Shown here: positions 17,167 to 24,925 of the stretch, piece by piece
Layout: the number at the start of each line of letters is the position of its first letter
Numbering within the stretch: the stretch's first letter is position 1
Position numbers and translations under genes: made by a program
Origin: Parvibaculaceae bacterium Mf 1.05b.01
GTDB lineage: Bacteria > Pseudomonadota > Alphaproteobacteria > Parvibaculales > Parvibaculaceae
Reading direction: 5' to 3'
NCBI GenBank assembly: GCA_000509225.1
Contig: BAOK01000001.1
Span: 1,612,001-1,676,000 of the forward strand
Length of the DNA stretch: 64,000 nucleotides
Notes under the pieces: generated by a model
Database searches by the model: none
What the model was told of the DNA's origin: nothing
What the model saw: only the letters and a program-made list of their open reading frames with translations

Positions 17167-18357
17167 TTAGAGGCCCAACACCATTTTGGCAATAATGTTA
17201 TGCTGAATTTCGTTCGATCCGCCATAGATCGAGGTTTTCCGCATGTTCTGGTAGTTCTGTGCCACCCCGATGGAATATTCGGGGCCAGGCGTAAAGGCGT
17301 TGTCGCCCTCGCCTTTGCCGTGGGGTGCATAAACATGCGCGTAGTTTCCGACGGCCTCTAGAGCCAGTTCTGTGATCCGCTGCTGGATTTCTGTCCCCTT
17401 GATCTTGAGGATGGAACTTTCGGGCCCTGGCCCCTGTCCCTTGCTTTCAGCCGCCAGCGTGCGCAATTCGGTTACTTCCAGCGCTGACAGGTCGATCTCG
17501 ACTTCCGCGATCTTCCGGCCGAATTCGCCGTCTTTGATCAGCGGCTCGCCATCCATAAGCTCGCTCGCAGCGATGTTACGCAGACGCTCGATTGCCTTTT
17601 TAGAGCGGGCAACACCGGCAATCCCTGAACGCTCGTTGCCGAGCAGGAACTTGGCATAGGTCCAGCCCTTGTTTTCCTCGCCGATCATGTTCTCAGCGGG
17701 GACTTTGACATTGTCGAGATAGACTTCGTTGACCTCGTGTGCGCCGTCCATCGTGATAATCGGACGTACTTCGATGCCCGGGGTCTTCATGTCGATCAGG
17801 AAGAACGAGATGCTTTCCTGCATCTTTGCATCGGGATCGGTGCGCGCCAGGCAGAACATCCAGTCGGCGAACTGCGCCAAAGTTGTCCAGGTTTTCTGAC
17901 CGTTGATGATGTAGTGATCGCCTTCGCGAACCGCTTTCGTTTTGAGCGAGGCAAGGTCAGATCCAGCACCGGGCTCTGAATAGCCCTGACACCACCAGTC
18001 CTCGCCATTATAGATGCCTGGCAGGAAACGCTTTTTCTGTTCTTCATTGCCGTAGGTGTAGATCACAGGGCCAACCATGGAGAGGCCGAATGGCAGCAGC
18101 GGCGTGGTTTCCGCGCGCGCGCATTCTTCATTCCAGATGTAGCGCTGCGTGATCGTCCAGCCTGAGCCGCCGTGCTCAGCAGGCCAATGAGGCGCGACCC
18201 AGCCTTTTTTTGCGAGAATTTTATGCCAGGCGAGCATGTCGTCACGGCTCATATCACCGCGAGACCGCGTGTTGGTTATGCGCGGGTAGTTTTCTTCGAT
18301 AAAAGTTCGAACTTCTTCGCGAAATGCCAGGTCTGCTGACGAGAAACTCATGTCCAT
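17167..18357 (-). CDS. Acyl-CoA dehydrogenase, large subunit-type
   Basis: A 396-residue flavoprotein related to the single enzyme at 11676-12884. It carries WWCQGYSEPGAGSDLASL, NGQKTWTTLAQFADWMF, FLLGNERSGIAGVARSKK and the C-terminal KTSIYGGSNEIQHNIIAKMV. Gly occupies the MCAD catalytic-base position, so the base would be on another helix, as in ChsE-type enzymes. The start has AGGAGGT nine bases upstream. It is the first gene of a pair with the small-type protein, suggesting an alpha2-beta2 enzyme for a bulky acyl-CoA. A palindrome at 18444-18456 lies in its upstream region. Confidence 0.9.
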   Translation of the reverse strand: MDMSFSSADLAFREEVRTFIEENYPRITNTRSRGDMSRDDMLAWHKILAKKGWVAPHWPAEHGGSGWTITQRYIWNEECARAETTPLLPFGLSMVGPVIYTYGNEEQKKRFLPGIYNGEDWWCQGYSEPGAGSDLASLKTKAVREGDHYIINGQKTWTTLAQFADWMFCLARTDPDAKMQESISFFLIDMKTPGIEVRPIITMDGAHEVNEVYLDNVKVPAENMIGEENKGWTYAKFLLGNERSGIAGVARSKKAIERLRNIAASELMDGEPLIKDGEFGRKIAEVEIDLSALEVTELRTLAAESKGQGPGPESSILKIKGTEIQQRITELALEAVGNYAHVYAPHGKGEGDNAFTPGPEYSIGVAQNYQNMRKTSIYGGSNEIQHNIIAKMVLGL

Positions 18358-18400
18358 TGGAAGTACCTCCTGATGTTCTGGCTGGGTATTCTTGCCAGAT

Positions 18401-18420
18401 GCCGAAGGGGGGACTTCGGC
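18401..18420. repeat. Hairpin between cobT-like gene and acyl-CoA dehydrogenase
   Basis: GCCGAAG and CTTCGGC pair perfectly around GGGGGA. It lies 50 bases after the cobT-like stop and 44 bases before the acyl-CoA dehydrogenase start, both leftward. No T run follows, so it could be a weak transcript end or a leader structure. Confidence 0.4.
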
Positions 18421-18443
18421 GGTTAGGTTTGGCGGGATTTTAC

Positions 18444-18456
18444 TGACAAACTGTCA
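18444..18456. promoter_or_regulatory. Palindrome in the acyl-CoA dehydrogenase promoter region
   Basis: TGACA and TGTCA flank AAC. On the leftward strand this reads TTGACAGTTTGTCAGT, a compact dyad like those bound by TetR-family regulators of acyl-CoA catabolism. It lies about 90 bases upstream of the gene starting at 18357. The regulator is not adjacent. Confidence 0.4.
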
Positions 18457-18469
18457 ATCTGCAAGGAAA

Positions 18470-19441
18470 CTAAGTGCCTGGTTTCTGAACAGCGATGGCG
18501 GCAGATCTGCACAGATCAACGCCCAGAACAGAGCCCAACCCGCTGCTGCCCTGCAGGCCAAGATCAAGAAGTGGCTCTAAACCAAGTTCCGTCAAGAGGC
18601 GCTGATGACCGCAGTCTGCGTCTGCATGGGTCGCGCGGCAATGGGCGATCGTTGCCGGGTTTAGAGCCCTCAGAACCGCAGCCGCCGCGACGGAAACCGG
18701 CCCGTCAAGGAGTACAGGAATCTTCTGATAGCGAGCGGCCAGAATGGCGCCGGCGATAGCCGCGAACTCCCGCCCGCCGACCCGCCGAAGCACTTCCAAC
18801 GGGTCGCTGACACTGCCTTTAAGGCGTGCGACAGCGCGCTCTACCGCCTGTTTTTGGTTCTGCCCCTTTGTATCCGTTGGCTCCCCGGGAAGCCAATCTC
18901 CTGCGCCGCCGCCGAATAGTGCGAGAGCAAGGGCTGCGGCGACGGTGCGATTCCCGACGCCAATATCGGTCACGCACAGCAAATCCGCGCCTCCTGCAAT
19001 GGCTTCCATGCCAAACGCCATGGTGGCGGCACATGCCGCTTCGTCGAGCGCGTCCTCTCGGGTGATATCTGGCGTCGGCAGGTCGAGGGCCAAATCGAAA
19101 ACCTTCAGACCAACATTGCTTTGCAAGGCGGCACGGGAAACAGCAGCGCCGCCAGCGGCAATCGCTTCAACGCGCGCTTGAGTGGCGGACATGGGCTCAT
19201 CGGTAATGCCCTGGTCGAGAATATTGTGATTTGCCGCGAAAACGGCCACCAGCGGCTGTGTAATGGCCGGATTCGGGCGGCCCTGCCAGGCGGCCAGCCA
19301 TTCGCCCACATCCTGAAGCTTCCCAAGACCAGCTTCGCTCTGGGACCGCACACTGTCGGCGGCTTCGGTGTCGGGAAGCGGCGGCCCCTCAATCAATCGG
19401 CGAATATCATCAAACGGCAGGCCGGTTGCAGCACGGTCCAT
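18470..19441 (-). CDS. cobT: CobT-like nicotinate-nucleotide:dimethylbenzimidazole phosphoribosyltransferase, atypical C-terminus
   Basis: A 323-residue protein clearly of the CobT family, which makes alpha-ribazole phosphate for the lower ligand of cobamides. It shows GLPFDDIRRLIEGPPLPDTEA at the start, PLVAVFAANHNI, CAATMAFGMEAIAGGADLLC, ITDIGVGNRTVAAALAL, and DPLEVLRRVGGREFAAIAGA. The C-terminal end is unusual. Where classical enzymes read L-G-E-G-T/S-G-A, with the catalytic Glu, this reads LQGSSGLGSVLGVDL, so Ser or Gly stands in place of Glu. The SGEPGH-like motif is also changed (DADCGH). It may be inactive, changed in substrate, or misaligned here by eye. No other lower-ligand gene is adjacent; SUMT is 1.1 kb away. 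Confidence 0.85.
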   Translation of the reverse strand: MDRAATGLPFDDIRRLIEGPPLPDTEAADSVRSQSEAGLGKLQDVGEWLAAWQGRPNPAITQPLVAVFAANHNILDQGITDEPMSATQARVEAIAAGGAAVSRAALQSNVGLKVFDLALDLPTPDITREDALDEAACAATMAFGMEAIAGGADLLCVTDIGVGNRTVAAALALALFGGGAGDWLPGEPTDTKGQNQKQAVERAVARLKGSVSDPLEVLRRVGGREFAAIAGAILAARYQKIPVLLDGPVSVAAAAVLRALNPATIAHCRATHADADCGHQRLLTELGLEPLLDLGLQGSSGLGSVLGVDLCRSAAIAVQKPGT

Positions 19442-19551
19442 CGGTGGCTCCTGACTTTTACTTTTGTGGGGCTATATAGAGCGTTCAGCGCCCAATGGCC
19501 AAATCAAGATCTGCCTTGTATGGTCACGCGTTCAAATACGAGAGTGAAGCA

Positions 19552-19746
19552 ATGTCCACCGATCCCATTAAAAGCCCCTGCAAACGGCTCTGCGCCGTCG
19601 ACGGTCGGCTGGGCTTTTGCCGTGGCTGCGGGCGTACGCTGAAAGAGATCGGCGGCTGGAGCCAATTCACCCATGATGAACGAGACTCAATTATGAGCGA
19701 TTTGGCAAACCGATTTGCAGAGGTTGGGCTAGTCCAACCTGAATAA
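19552..19746 (+). CDS. DUF1289 small cysteine-rich protein
   Basis: A 64-residue protein of the DUF1289 family. Four cysteines in SPCKRLC and LGFCRGCGRTLKEIGGW suggest a metal or Fe-S site, followed by a short helical WSQFTHDERDSIM segment. Function is unknown; proteins of this family are common next to housekeeping genes in alphaproteobacteria. The ATG at 19552 is chosen because GAGTGA precedes it and the family domain begins a few residues in; the open frame extends to 19495. It is divergent from the cobT-like gene. Confidence 0.82.
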   Translation: MSTDPIKSPCKRLCAVDGRLGFCRGCGRTLKEIGGWSQFTHDERDSIMSDLANRFAEVGLVQPE

Positions 19747-19791
19747 TCGGCGTACCCACCAACCGCATCTTTATGAGCGAGGAGCGGTTCG

Positions 19792-20550
19792 ATGAAACTC
19801 TATACAAGCTGGTTCAGTCCCTTCGCGCGCAAAATTGCGCTCATCCTGGAACACAAAAACATACCCTATGAGGCTGTTGACGGTCTGGCACGGTCCGGTC
19901 ATGCCGCGCTCCGATCCGTCAATGAACGAGTTGAAGTGCCAGTCCTGGAGGATGACGGATTGATCGTCGTGAACTCAAGTGACATTGCGCAATATCTCGA
20001 GATGCAATATCCAGACATTCCCGTTTACCCAACAGACATTGGAGATCGCGTGGAAGCGCGTGCGCTGGAGCGTTTATCAGACACATTGCTTGATGCCATC
20101 ATCGTCAATTGCTCCCTTTGGAGTTGGGCAGACCGATCAGACAGCCCACCTGAGGGAATGATGGATGCAGCCCAACGGGATCTCGATACAATCTGGGAGC
20201 GGCTGGAACAGGCCCTGAACCGGTCCCCAAGTGATTTCTCTTCTGAAACACCCGGGATCGTTGAGTTCAGCTTTTTCCCACATATGTCTGCAGTCAGAGC
20301 GCTCGGCTTCGCAATCGACGCGGACCGATATCCCCGCGTCAAAAAGTGGCTGCAGGCCATGCGGGCACTTCCCATCTGTCGGCACGATCTCCGAAGAACC
20401 CGTGACTTTATGAAGACACTTCCTGCCAGTGACTATGAACGGCAGAAAATTGCCTGGCGGGGTGATCGGATGGAATGGATGATGGTGAACGGGTTTCACG
20501 AATGGCTGATGGGGGAGATCAAGGCAGACCGCGTCATCTGGCCGAGGTAG
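19792..20550 (+). CDS. Glutathione S-transferase-like protein
   Basis: A 252-residue protein with a thioredoxin-fold N-domain: KLYTSWFSPFARKIALILEH with a Ser-Pro-Phe active-site turn, VEVPVLEDDG with the cis-proline, and NSSDIAQYLE. A helical C-domain of about 150 residues has little similarity I recognise. It is longer than most GSTs. AGGAG lies eight bases before the start. Substrate and role are unknown. It follows the DUF1289 gene by 45 bases and converges on SUMT. Confidence 0.78.
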   Translation: MKLYTSWFSPFARKIALILEHKNIPYEAVDGLARSGHAALRSVNERVEVPVLEDDGLIVVNSSDIAQYLEMQYPDIPVYPTDIGDRVEARALERLSDTLLDAIIVNCSLWSWADRSDSPPEGMMDAAQRDLDTIWERLEQALNRSPSDFSSETPGIVEFSFFPHMSAVRALGFAIDADRYPRVKKWLQAMRALPICRHDLRRTRDFMKTLPASDYERQKIAWRGDRMEWMMVNGFHEWLMGEIKADRVIWPR

Positions 20551-20559
20551 ACAGAAAAA

Positions 20560-21456
20560 CTAACCGGCGTCTTCCACCGCGCGGGTCCCGAGCGGATCGG
20601 TCTTCAACAGTTTTCCATCCAACGCGCCGAGCCAATCGAGACTCTGGCGCATACGGACGATCTCCCCAATGGCGATGATGGCAGGACCCTTAAATTCTGT
20701 GCGGTCGATTTCAGCAACCGCCGTGCCAAGCGTTGCTTCCAGAACTTCCTGATCCGGCAGACTCGCATTGCGCACAAAGGCAATGGGCTCACTTTGAAGT
20801 CGACCATTCTCCAGTAGGAGCTTGATGATCGCATCGAGATGGGAGAGCGCCATGTAGAGCACGATGGCCGGTGAGCCCTTGGCGATCGCAGCCCAATCCA
20901 GGTTCTCAGGCACATCGCCACCTGCCATATGGCCCGTCACAAAGGTCACCGCATGATTGGTGTCCCGGTGCGTGGCGGGAATGCCTGCATAGGCGAGACC
21001 GCCAATGCCAGCTGTAACGCCTGGGATCACCCGAAACGGAATACCTGCCTCCACAAGGCTCAAGGCTTCTTCCCCACCCCGGCCAAAGACGAACGGATCG
21101 CCCCCTTTGAGGCGCAGCACACGTTTGCCTTGACGTGCAAGCTCAATGAGTTTTGCTGAAATGTCGCGTTGCTTAGCGCTCGGCTTACCACCGCGCTTGC
21201 CTGCGTAGAACTTCTCAGTATCTGGCGATGCCAGTGCCAGGATCTCTTCGCTGACCAGCGCGTCGTGGACGATCACATCTGCCTGCTGCAGAGCATTGAC
21301 TGTGTGAAGGGTGAGCAGACCTGGATCGCCTGGACCCGCGCCTGCGAGCCAGACCCAGCCCGCTTCGAAAGTTGGCAGATCAAGACCAGCAACCGTCGGT
21401 GACGTCGCTTTTTCTCTGGTGCCGTTGAGGGGCACAATTTTGTCTGATCTTGCCAT
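20560..21456 (-). CDS. cobA: Uroporphyrinogen-III C-methyltransferase (SUMT)
   Basis: A 298-residue SAM-dependent methyltransferase that converts uroporphyrinogen III to precorrin-2 for siroheme and cobamides. Motifs are [17 protein letters not shown] (SAM loop, near residue 35), [42 protein letters not shown], and [22 protein letters not shown]. About 30 residues precede the catalytic domain. The ribosome site is weak. Two inverted repeats lie 8 to 52 bases upstream and probably control expression. No CysG-type dehydrogenase domain is fused, so it is the methylase only. The neighbouring ABA4-like gene points the same way. Confidence 0.93.
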   Translation of the reverse strand: MARSDKIVPLNGTREKATSPTVAGLDLPTFEAGWVWLAGAGPGDPGLLTLHTVNALQQADVIVHDALVSEEILALASPDTEKFYAGKRGGKPSAKQRDISAKLIELARQGKRVLRLKGGDPFVFGRGGEEALSLVEAGIPFRVIPGVTAGIGGLAYAGIPATHRDTNHAVTFVTGHMAGGDVPENLDWAAIAKGSPAIVLYMALSHLDAIIKLLLENGRLQSEPIAFVRNASLPDQEVLEATLGTAVAEIDRTEFKGPAIIAIGEIVRMRQSLDWLGALDGKLLKTDPLGTRAVEDAG

Positions 21457-21463
21457 TTAACTA

Positions 21464-21508
21464 ATTTTCTTTGTAGAAAATTTAAAAATCCATCTACAAT
21501 TTGTAGAT
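21464..21508. promoter_or_regulatory. Double inverted repeat upstream of SUMT
   Basis: Two dyads sit side by side: ATTTTCT-TTGT-AGAAAAT (21464-21481) and ATCTACAATTTGTAGAT (21492-21508, one central base). Both contain TTTGTAGA. Similar half-sites in tandem upstream of a gene suggest two operator sites for one dimeric regulator; the nearest regulator gene is the MarR protein at 22027-22473. Confidence 0.55.
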
Positions 21509-21528
21509 ATGCGAAATGTCCGTCGGTT

Positions 21529-21960
21529 TCAAGACATAGAGGCGGTTTGTCTCTTGTGGACCGCTTCAAGGGAAAGATATAGGAGAAAGCCAGCTGGGCC
21601 GAACAGAAAGGTCACTGCAAGGCACGGGATTACAAGCAGATGGTTGATCTCTGAGCCCCGCGCCCGCTCGACAATCCAAGACCCGATCAGCAAGTCAAAC
21701 GCCAGGAAATGGGTCCAGCCAGTCATCATGTGGCTCGGGGCGGCCATGCCCTTCATGACACCAGTGAGGGACCCATAGCCTACCTCGGGCTCGACGCCCC
21801 ATCCCGCCCCCAAAAGCAGCACATAGGCAATGGCCAGCAAGATGCCCACAGTCCGCGCGGCAAACATCAAGACCCGCGGTTTAAGCGGCGAAGCCACGAG
21901 CGCACCCCAACCAACAAATGAAAGGATACCAACAGCGGAGAAGATAATTTCATAATCCAT
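21529..21960 (-). CDS. ABA4-like family membrane protein (DUF4281)
   Basis: A 143-residue inner-membrane protein with four hydrophobic helices. The stretches MTGWTHFLAFDLLIGSWIVE and PCLAVTFLFGPAGFLLYLSL are the hallmark of the ABA4-like family, named after a plant protein needed for neoxanthin formation. In bacteria the function is unknown. Start ATG at 21958-21960. The gene lies between a MarR regulator and SUMT, all leftward. Confidence 0.82.
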   Translation of the reverse strand: MDYEIIFSAVGILSFVGWGALVASPLKPRVLMFAARTVGILLAIAYVLLLGAGWGVEPEVGYGSLTGVMKGMAAPSHMMTGWTHFLAFDLLIGSWIVERARGSEINHLLVIPCLAVTFLFGPAGFLLYLSLEAVHKRQTASMS

Positions 21961-22026
21961 GGCCGAACGTGCCTTCGCGAAGAGAGCGGCTTGTGTAGGC
22001 CGCGTGGGTGATGAGGGTGTTTGAAT

Positions 22027-22473
22027 TCAGATCAGCGAGCCTGGAAGGCTCACCGTTAGCCGGCCCAGAAGCTCCGAAAGACTGGCAATCTCGTCCTCCG
22101 TCCAGCGGTCACGGAAAAACGTATTGGACGAGCGTTCGAAAGTTGCGCGTGCATCTTCGACAAGCTGCTTGCCAGTTGGCGTCAAGACCACATAGGAGAG
22201 CCGGGCGTCGCGCGCATCTACATCACGTCCGACCAGGCCTCGCTTCTCCAATGGGGCCGCCTGCCGCGTGATGGTTGATGCGCTAGTGTGCATGCAGCGG
22301 GCGAGTTCCACGCGGCTCAGCCGCCCGGCCGTCGCCCCATCCAGGAACATGAGCAGCAGCAATTCATTGAGCGACAGGCCGTGAACAGCAGACAGCTCGC
22401 CGGACAGGCGCTCTTCAACGATGGTGTGTGCCCTTAAAAGGTGGGCGATAGCTGGGAAGGATTGATCGGTCAT
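22027..22473 (-). CDS. MarR-family transcriptional regulator
   Basis: A 148-residue dimeric winged-helix regulator. The recognition region shows LSRVELARCMHTSASTITRQAAPLEKRGLV, and the wing carries RDVDARDARLSYVVLTPTGKQL with the DxRD motif. N- and C-terminal helices form the dimer. It lies upstream of the ABA4-like gene in the same direction and divergent from a protease-like gene. A loose dyad TTGC...GCAA around 22492-22510 between the divergent starts could be an autoregulatory site, but the match is weak. Confidence 0.9.
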   Translation of the reverse strand: MTDQSFPAIAHLLRAHTIVEERLSGELSAVHGLSLNELLLLMFLDGATAGRLSRVELARCMHTSASTITRQAAPLEKRGLVGRDVDARDARLSYVVLTPTGKQLVEDARATFERSSNTFFRDRWTEDEIASLSELLGRLTVSLPGSLI

Positions 22474-22547
22474 CGCCTCTATCTATTGCTAATTACTTCC
22501 GTATGCAAGCTTTTTAAAACTATTTTCGGGTAGCTAGCTCCAAACTG

Positions 22548-23291
22548 ATGAAAAATGTTCACTCTCCAGCAAAGACCGCCGCCCATACTCCCTTCATGAG
22601 AAAGAATACTTGGACATGGGTTGGATTGGCCGGACTTGCGATGACCGCGGCCCTCTTTGCTTTGGTGCAAACGCAACCTCAGCTGTTTGCACCGCTGCTT
22701 GGCCAAACAGGGCTCTTTGCTGCAGCCGGTCTGTTTGGCTGTGTCGCGCTCAGCATCCTCCTAGGCTGGCGTGCAAATGCCGGCCTTGCGCTGCGACAAG
22801 CGATGAGCTGGGTCGCCATCGCGCTCACCCTGGTCATCGCTTACACCTATCGCCAAGATTTAATGGGAGCCGTCCCGCTTCCAGACACTCAACAGTTCAC
22901 AACACCGGCGGTTCAGACGCAGCATGGGGTTGTGAGCCTTGGGGGATCTGGCAACGGGCATTTTTATGCCGACGCCAAAGTTGATGGCACCCATGTGCGC
23001 TTCCTGGTTGATACAGGCGCGAGCCATGTTGCGCTCACCCCGTTTGATGCTCAGCGTCTCGGCTTTGATTTGGATGAGCTCAATTACCGCCTTCAGTACC
23101 AGACGGCGAACGGTGTGGCCTATGCTGCTCCGATCACACTTGATGAAATCTCTGTCGGCTCAATTACGGTTCATCGTGTTCGGGCCTCTGTTTCTCAAGC
23201 CGGACTTTCCCAATCCCTCCTGGGAATGAGCTTTCTTGGCAAGCTGAACGCTGTCGAGCTGTCAGGTGACAGGCTGATCCTGCGAGAATAG
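22548..23291 (+). CDS. Membrane-anchored retropepsin-like aspartic protease (TIGR02281-type)
   Basis: A 247-residue protein with two or three N-terminal membrane helices (residues about 20-105), a linker with HGVVSLGGSGNGHFYADAKVDG, and a single retropepsin-type domain. The active-site motif is FLVDTGASHVALTPFDAQRLG (Asp in DTGAS), and the C-terminal half shows the SLLGMSFLGKLNAVELSGDRL segment. Dimerisation would be needed for activity. Related alphaproteobacterial proteins are of the clan AA type found in the periplasm; substrate unknown. The ATG at 22548 is used; the ATG at 22596 would remove 16 residues and keep the first membrane helix. Confidence 0.82.
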   Translation: MKNVHSPAKTAAHTPFMRKNTWTWVGLAGLAMTAALFALVQTQPQLFAPLLGQTGLFAAAGLFGCVALSILLGWRANAGLALRQAMSWVAIALTLVIAYTYRQDLMGAVPLPDTQQFTTPAVQTQHGVVSLGGSGNGHFYADAKVDGTHVRFLVDTGASHVALTPFDAQRLGFDLDELNYRLQYQTANGVAYAAPITLDEISVGSITVHRVRASVSQAGLSQSLLGMSFLGKLNAVELSGDRLILRE

Positions 23292-23425
23292 CTACGGGTT
23301 CAGGCCACGAGCGATCCACTGTCCCGCTGGCACCAATTTCGCAGACCCTTTACTCAAATGCCTGTATAAGACCTGCGCCGTCCACTTTTTGAGTGGGAAT
23401 TGCAGAATGCAAAGGACAAGTTCGC

Positions 23426-24925
23426 ATGTTGCCTAAGCCCAGCCCTTCTATCGCGCCAAATTCAGAAGAGTTTGAAACCGCTCCCCTCGTCGCCCCACAG
23501 GGGTTTCGGGAGTATGACGCCCGCTGGCTCTTTCCCGACGAGATCAATCTGCGTGGAATCCAGGCACTGGGCATGGGGTTGGGGACTTTGCTGCACGACC
23601 TGAAAGTCGATCCTCGTATCTCTGTTGGGCATGACTACCGTTCCTATTCCGGCTCGATCCAGCAGGCGCTGATGAATGGTTTGATGGCGGCTGGCGCGGA
23701 AGTGTTCGATATCGGTCTAGCGCTATCCCCCACTGCCTATTTCTCACAGTTCGCGCTTGATGTGCCCGCCGTTGCCATGGTGACAGCAAGCCATAATGAA
23801 AATGGCTGGACTGGTGTCAAAATGGGGGCGGCGCGCCCTCTCACATTCGGGCCTGACGAAATGAGTGCCCTGCGCGAAATCGTTCTGAACGGTACCTATC
23901 AAGCGCGTCCGGGCGGCAGCTACACTTATGTGAGTGATATGCGGGAGCGCTATATCGCGGACCTTGTCGACCGCCCCAAGATCAAACGCAAACTGAAAGT
24001 GGTTGCTGCCTGCGGCAATGGGACTGCAGGCATTTTTGCGCCAGCGGTTCTTGAAGGCATAGGCGTTGAGGTGATCCCGCTTGATTGTGAGCTAGACCAT
24101 ACCTTCCCCCGCTACAATCCAAACCCGGAAGATATGGAAATGCTCCATGCCATGCGGGACAAGGTTCTCGAAACTGGAGCAGATGTGGGCCTTGCTTTTG
24201 ACGGTGATGGCGACCGTTGCGGCGTTGTCGACAATGAGGGAGAGGAAATCTTCGCGGACAAGGTTGGTGTGATGCTCGCGCGCGATCTGTCGGCCACTCA
24301 GCCCAATGCACAATTTGTGGTTGATGTGAAATCAACCGGCCTTTTCCTCACCGATCCGGTGCTGATCGAAAATGGTGCCAAGACTGACTACTGGAAAACG
24401 GGTCATTCCTATATCAAACGCAGGGCGCATGAACTGGACGCTCTGGTCGGCTTCGAGAAGAGTGGTCACTATTTCTTCAATCCGCCAATTGGCCGGGGCT
24501 ATGATGATGGCCTTGTGTCCGCCATTGCGATTTGCGACATGCTCGACCGGGCACCTGATCAAAGCATGGCGGATCTTAAACGTGCGCTCCCCAAAACCTG
24601 GGGCTCGCCCACCATGTCGCCCCACTGCCCGGACGATAAGAAGTACGCTGTTGTGGATCGCATTATCGCTCGTATCCAGGCCATGGCAGACAATGGCGAT
24701 CAGTTGATCGGCCAGCCTATTCGGAGTGTCGTGACCGTGAACGGCGTTCGTGTAACGGTGGAAGACGGCACATGGGGCCTTATCCGCGCATCCTCCAACA
24801 AACCGGGGCTGGTTGTTGTGGTTGAAAGCCCAGCGACGGAAGCCAACAAGAAAGCCATGTTTGACGCGCTGGACGCGATGCTGGCCGAGGAACCGGATGT
24901 TGGGGAGTATGATCAGAAGATCTGA
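23426..24925 (+). CDS. Phosphomannomutase/phosphoglucomutase
   Basis: A 499-residue four-domain phosphohexomutase that interconverts hexose 6- and 1-phosphates for surface polysaccharide sugars. Motifs are FREYDARWLFP near residue 28, the phosphoserine loop VTASHNENGWTGVKMG, the metal loop LAFDGDGDRCGVVDNEG, the sugar-specificity loop VGFEKSGHYFFN, and the C-terminal phosphate site RASSNKPGLVVVVE. This set matches AlgC/ManB-type enzymes. The ATG at 23426 has AAAGGA about ten bases before; a GTG at 23393 would add 11 residues. Its TGA abuts the stop of the convergent exporter gene with no gap. Confidence 0.92.
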   Translation: MLPKPSPSIAPNSEEFETAPLVAPQGFREYDARWLFPDEINLRGIQALGMGLGTLLHDLKVDPRISVGHDYRSYSGSIQQALMNGLMAAGAEVFDIGLALSPTAYFSQFALDVPAVAMVTASHNENGWTGVKMGAARPLTFGPDEMSALREIVLNGTYQARPGGSYTYVSDMRERYIADLVDRPKIKRKLKVVAACGNGTAGIFAPAVLEGIGVEVIPLDCELDHTFPRYNPNPEDMEMLHAMRDKVLETGADVGLAFDGDGDRCGVVDNEGEEIFADKVGVMLARDLSATQPNAQFVVDVKSTGLFLTDPVLIENGAKTDYWKTGHSYIKRRAHELDALVGFEKSGHYFFNPPIGRGYDDGLVSAIAICDMLDRAPDQSMADLKRALPKTWGSPTMSPHCPDDKKYAVVDRIIARIQAMADNGDQLIGQPIRSVVTVNGVRVTVEDGTWGLIRASSNKPGLVVVVESPATEANKKAMFDALDAMLAEEPDVGEYDQKI

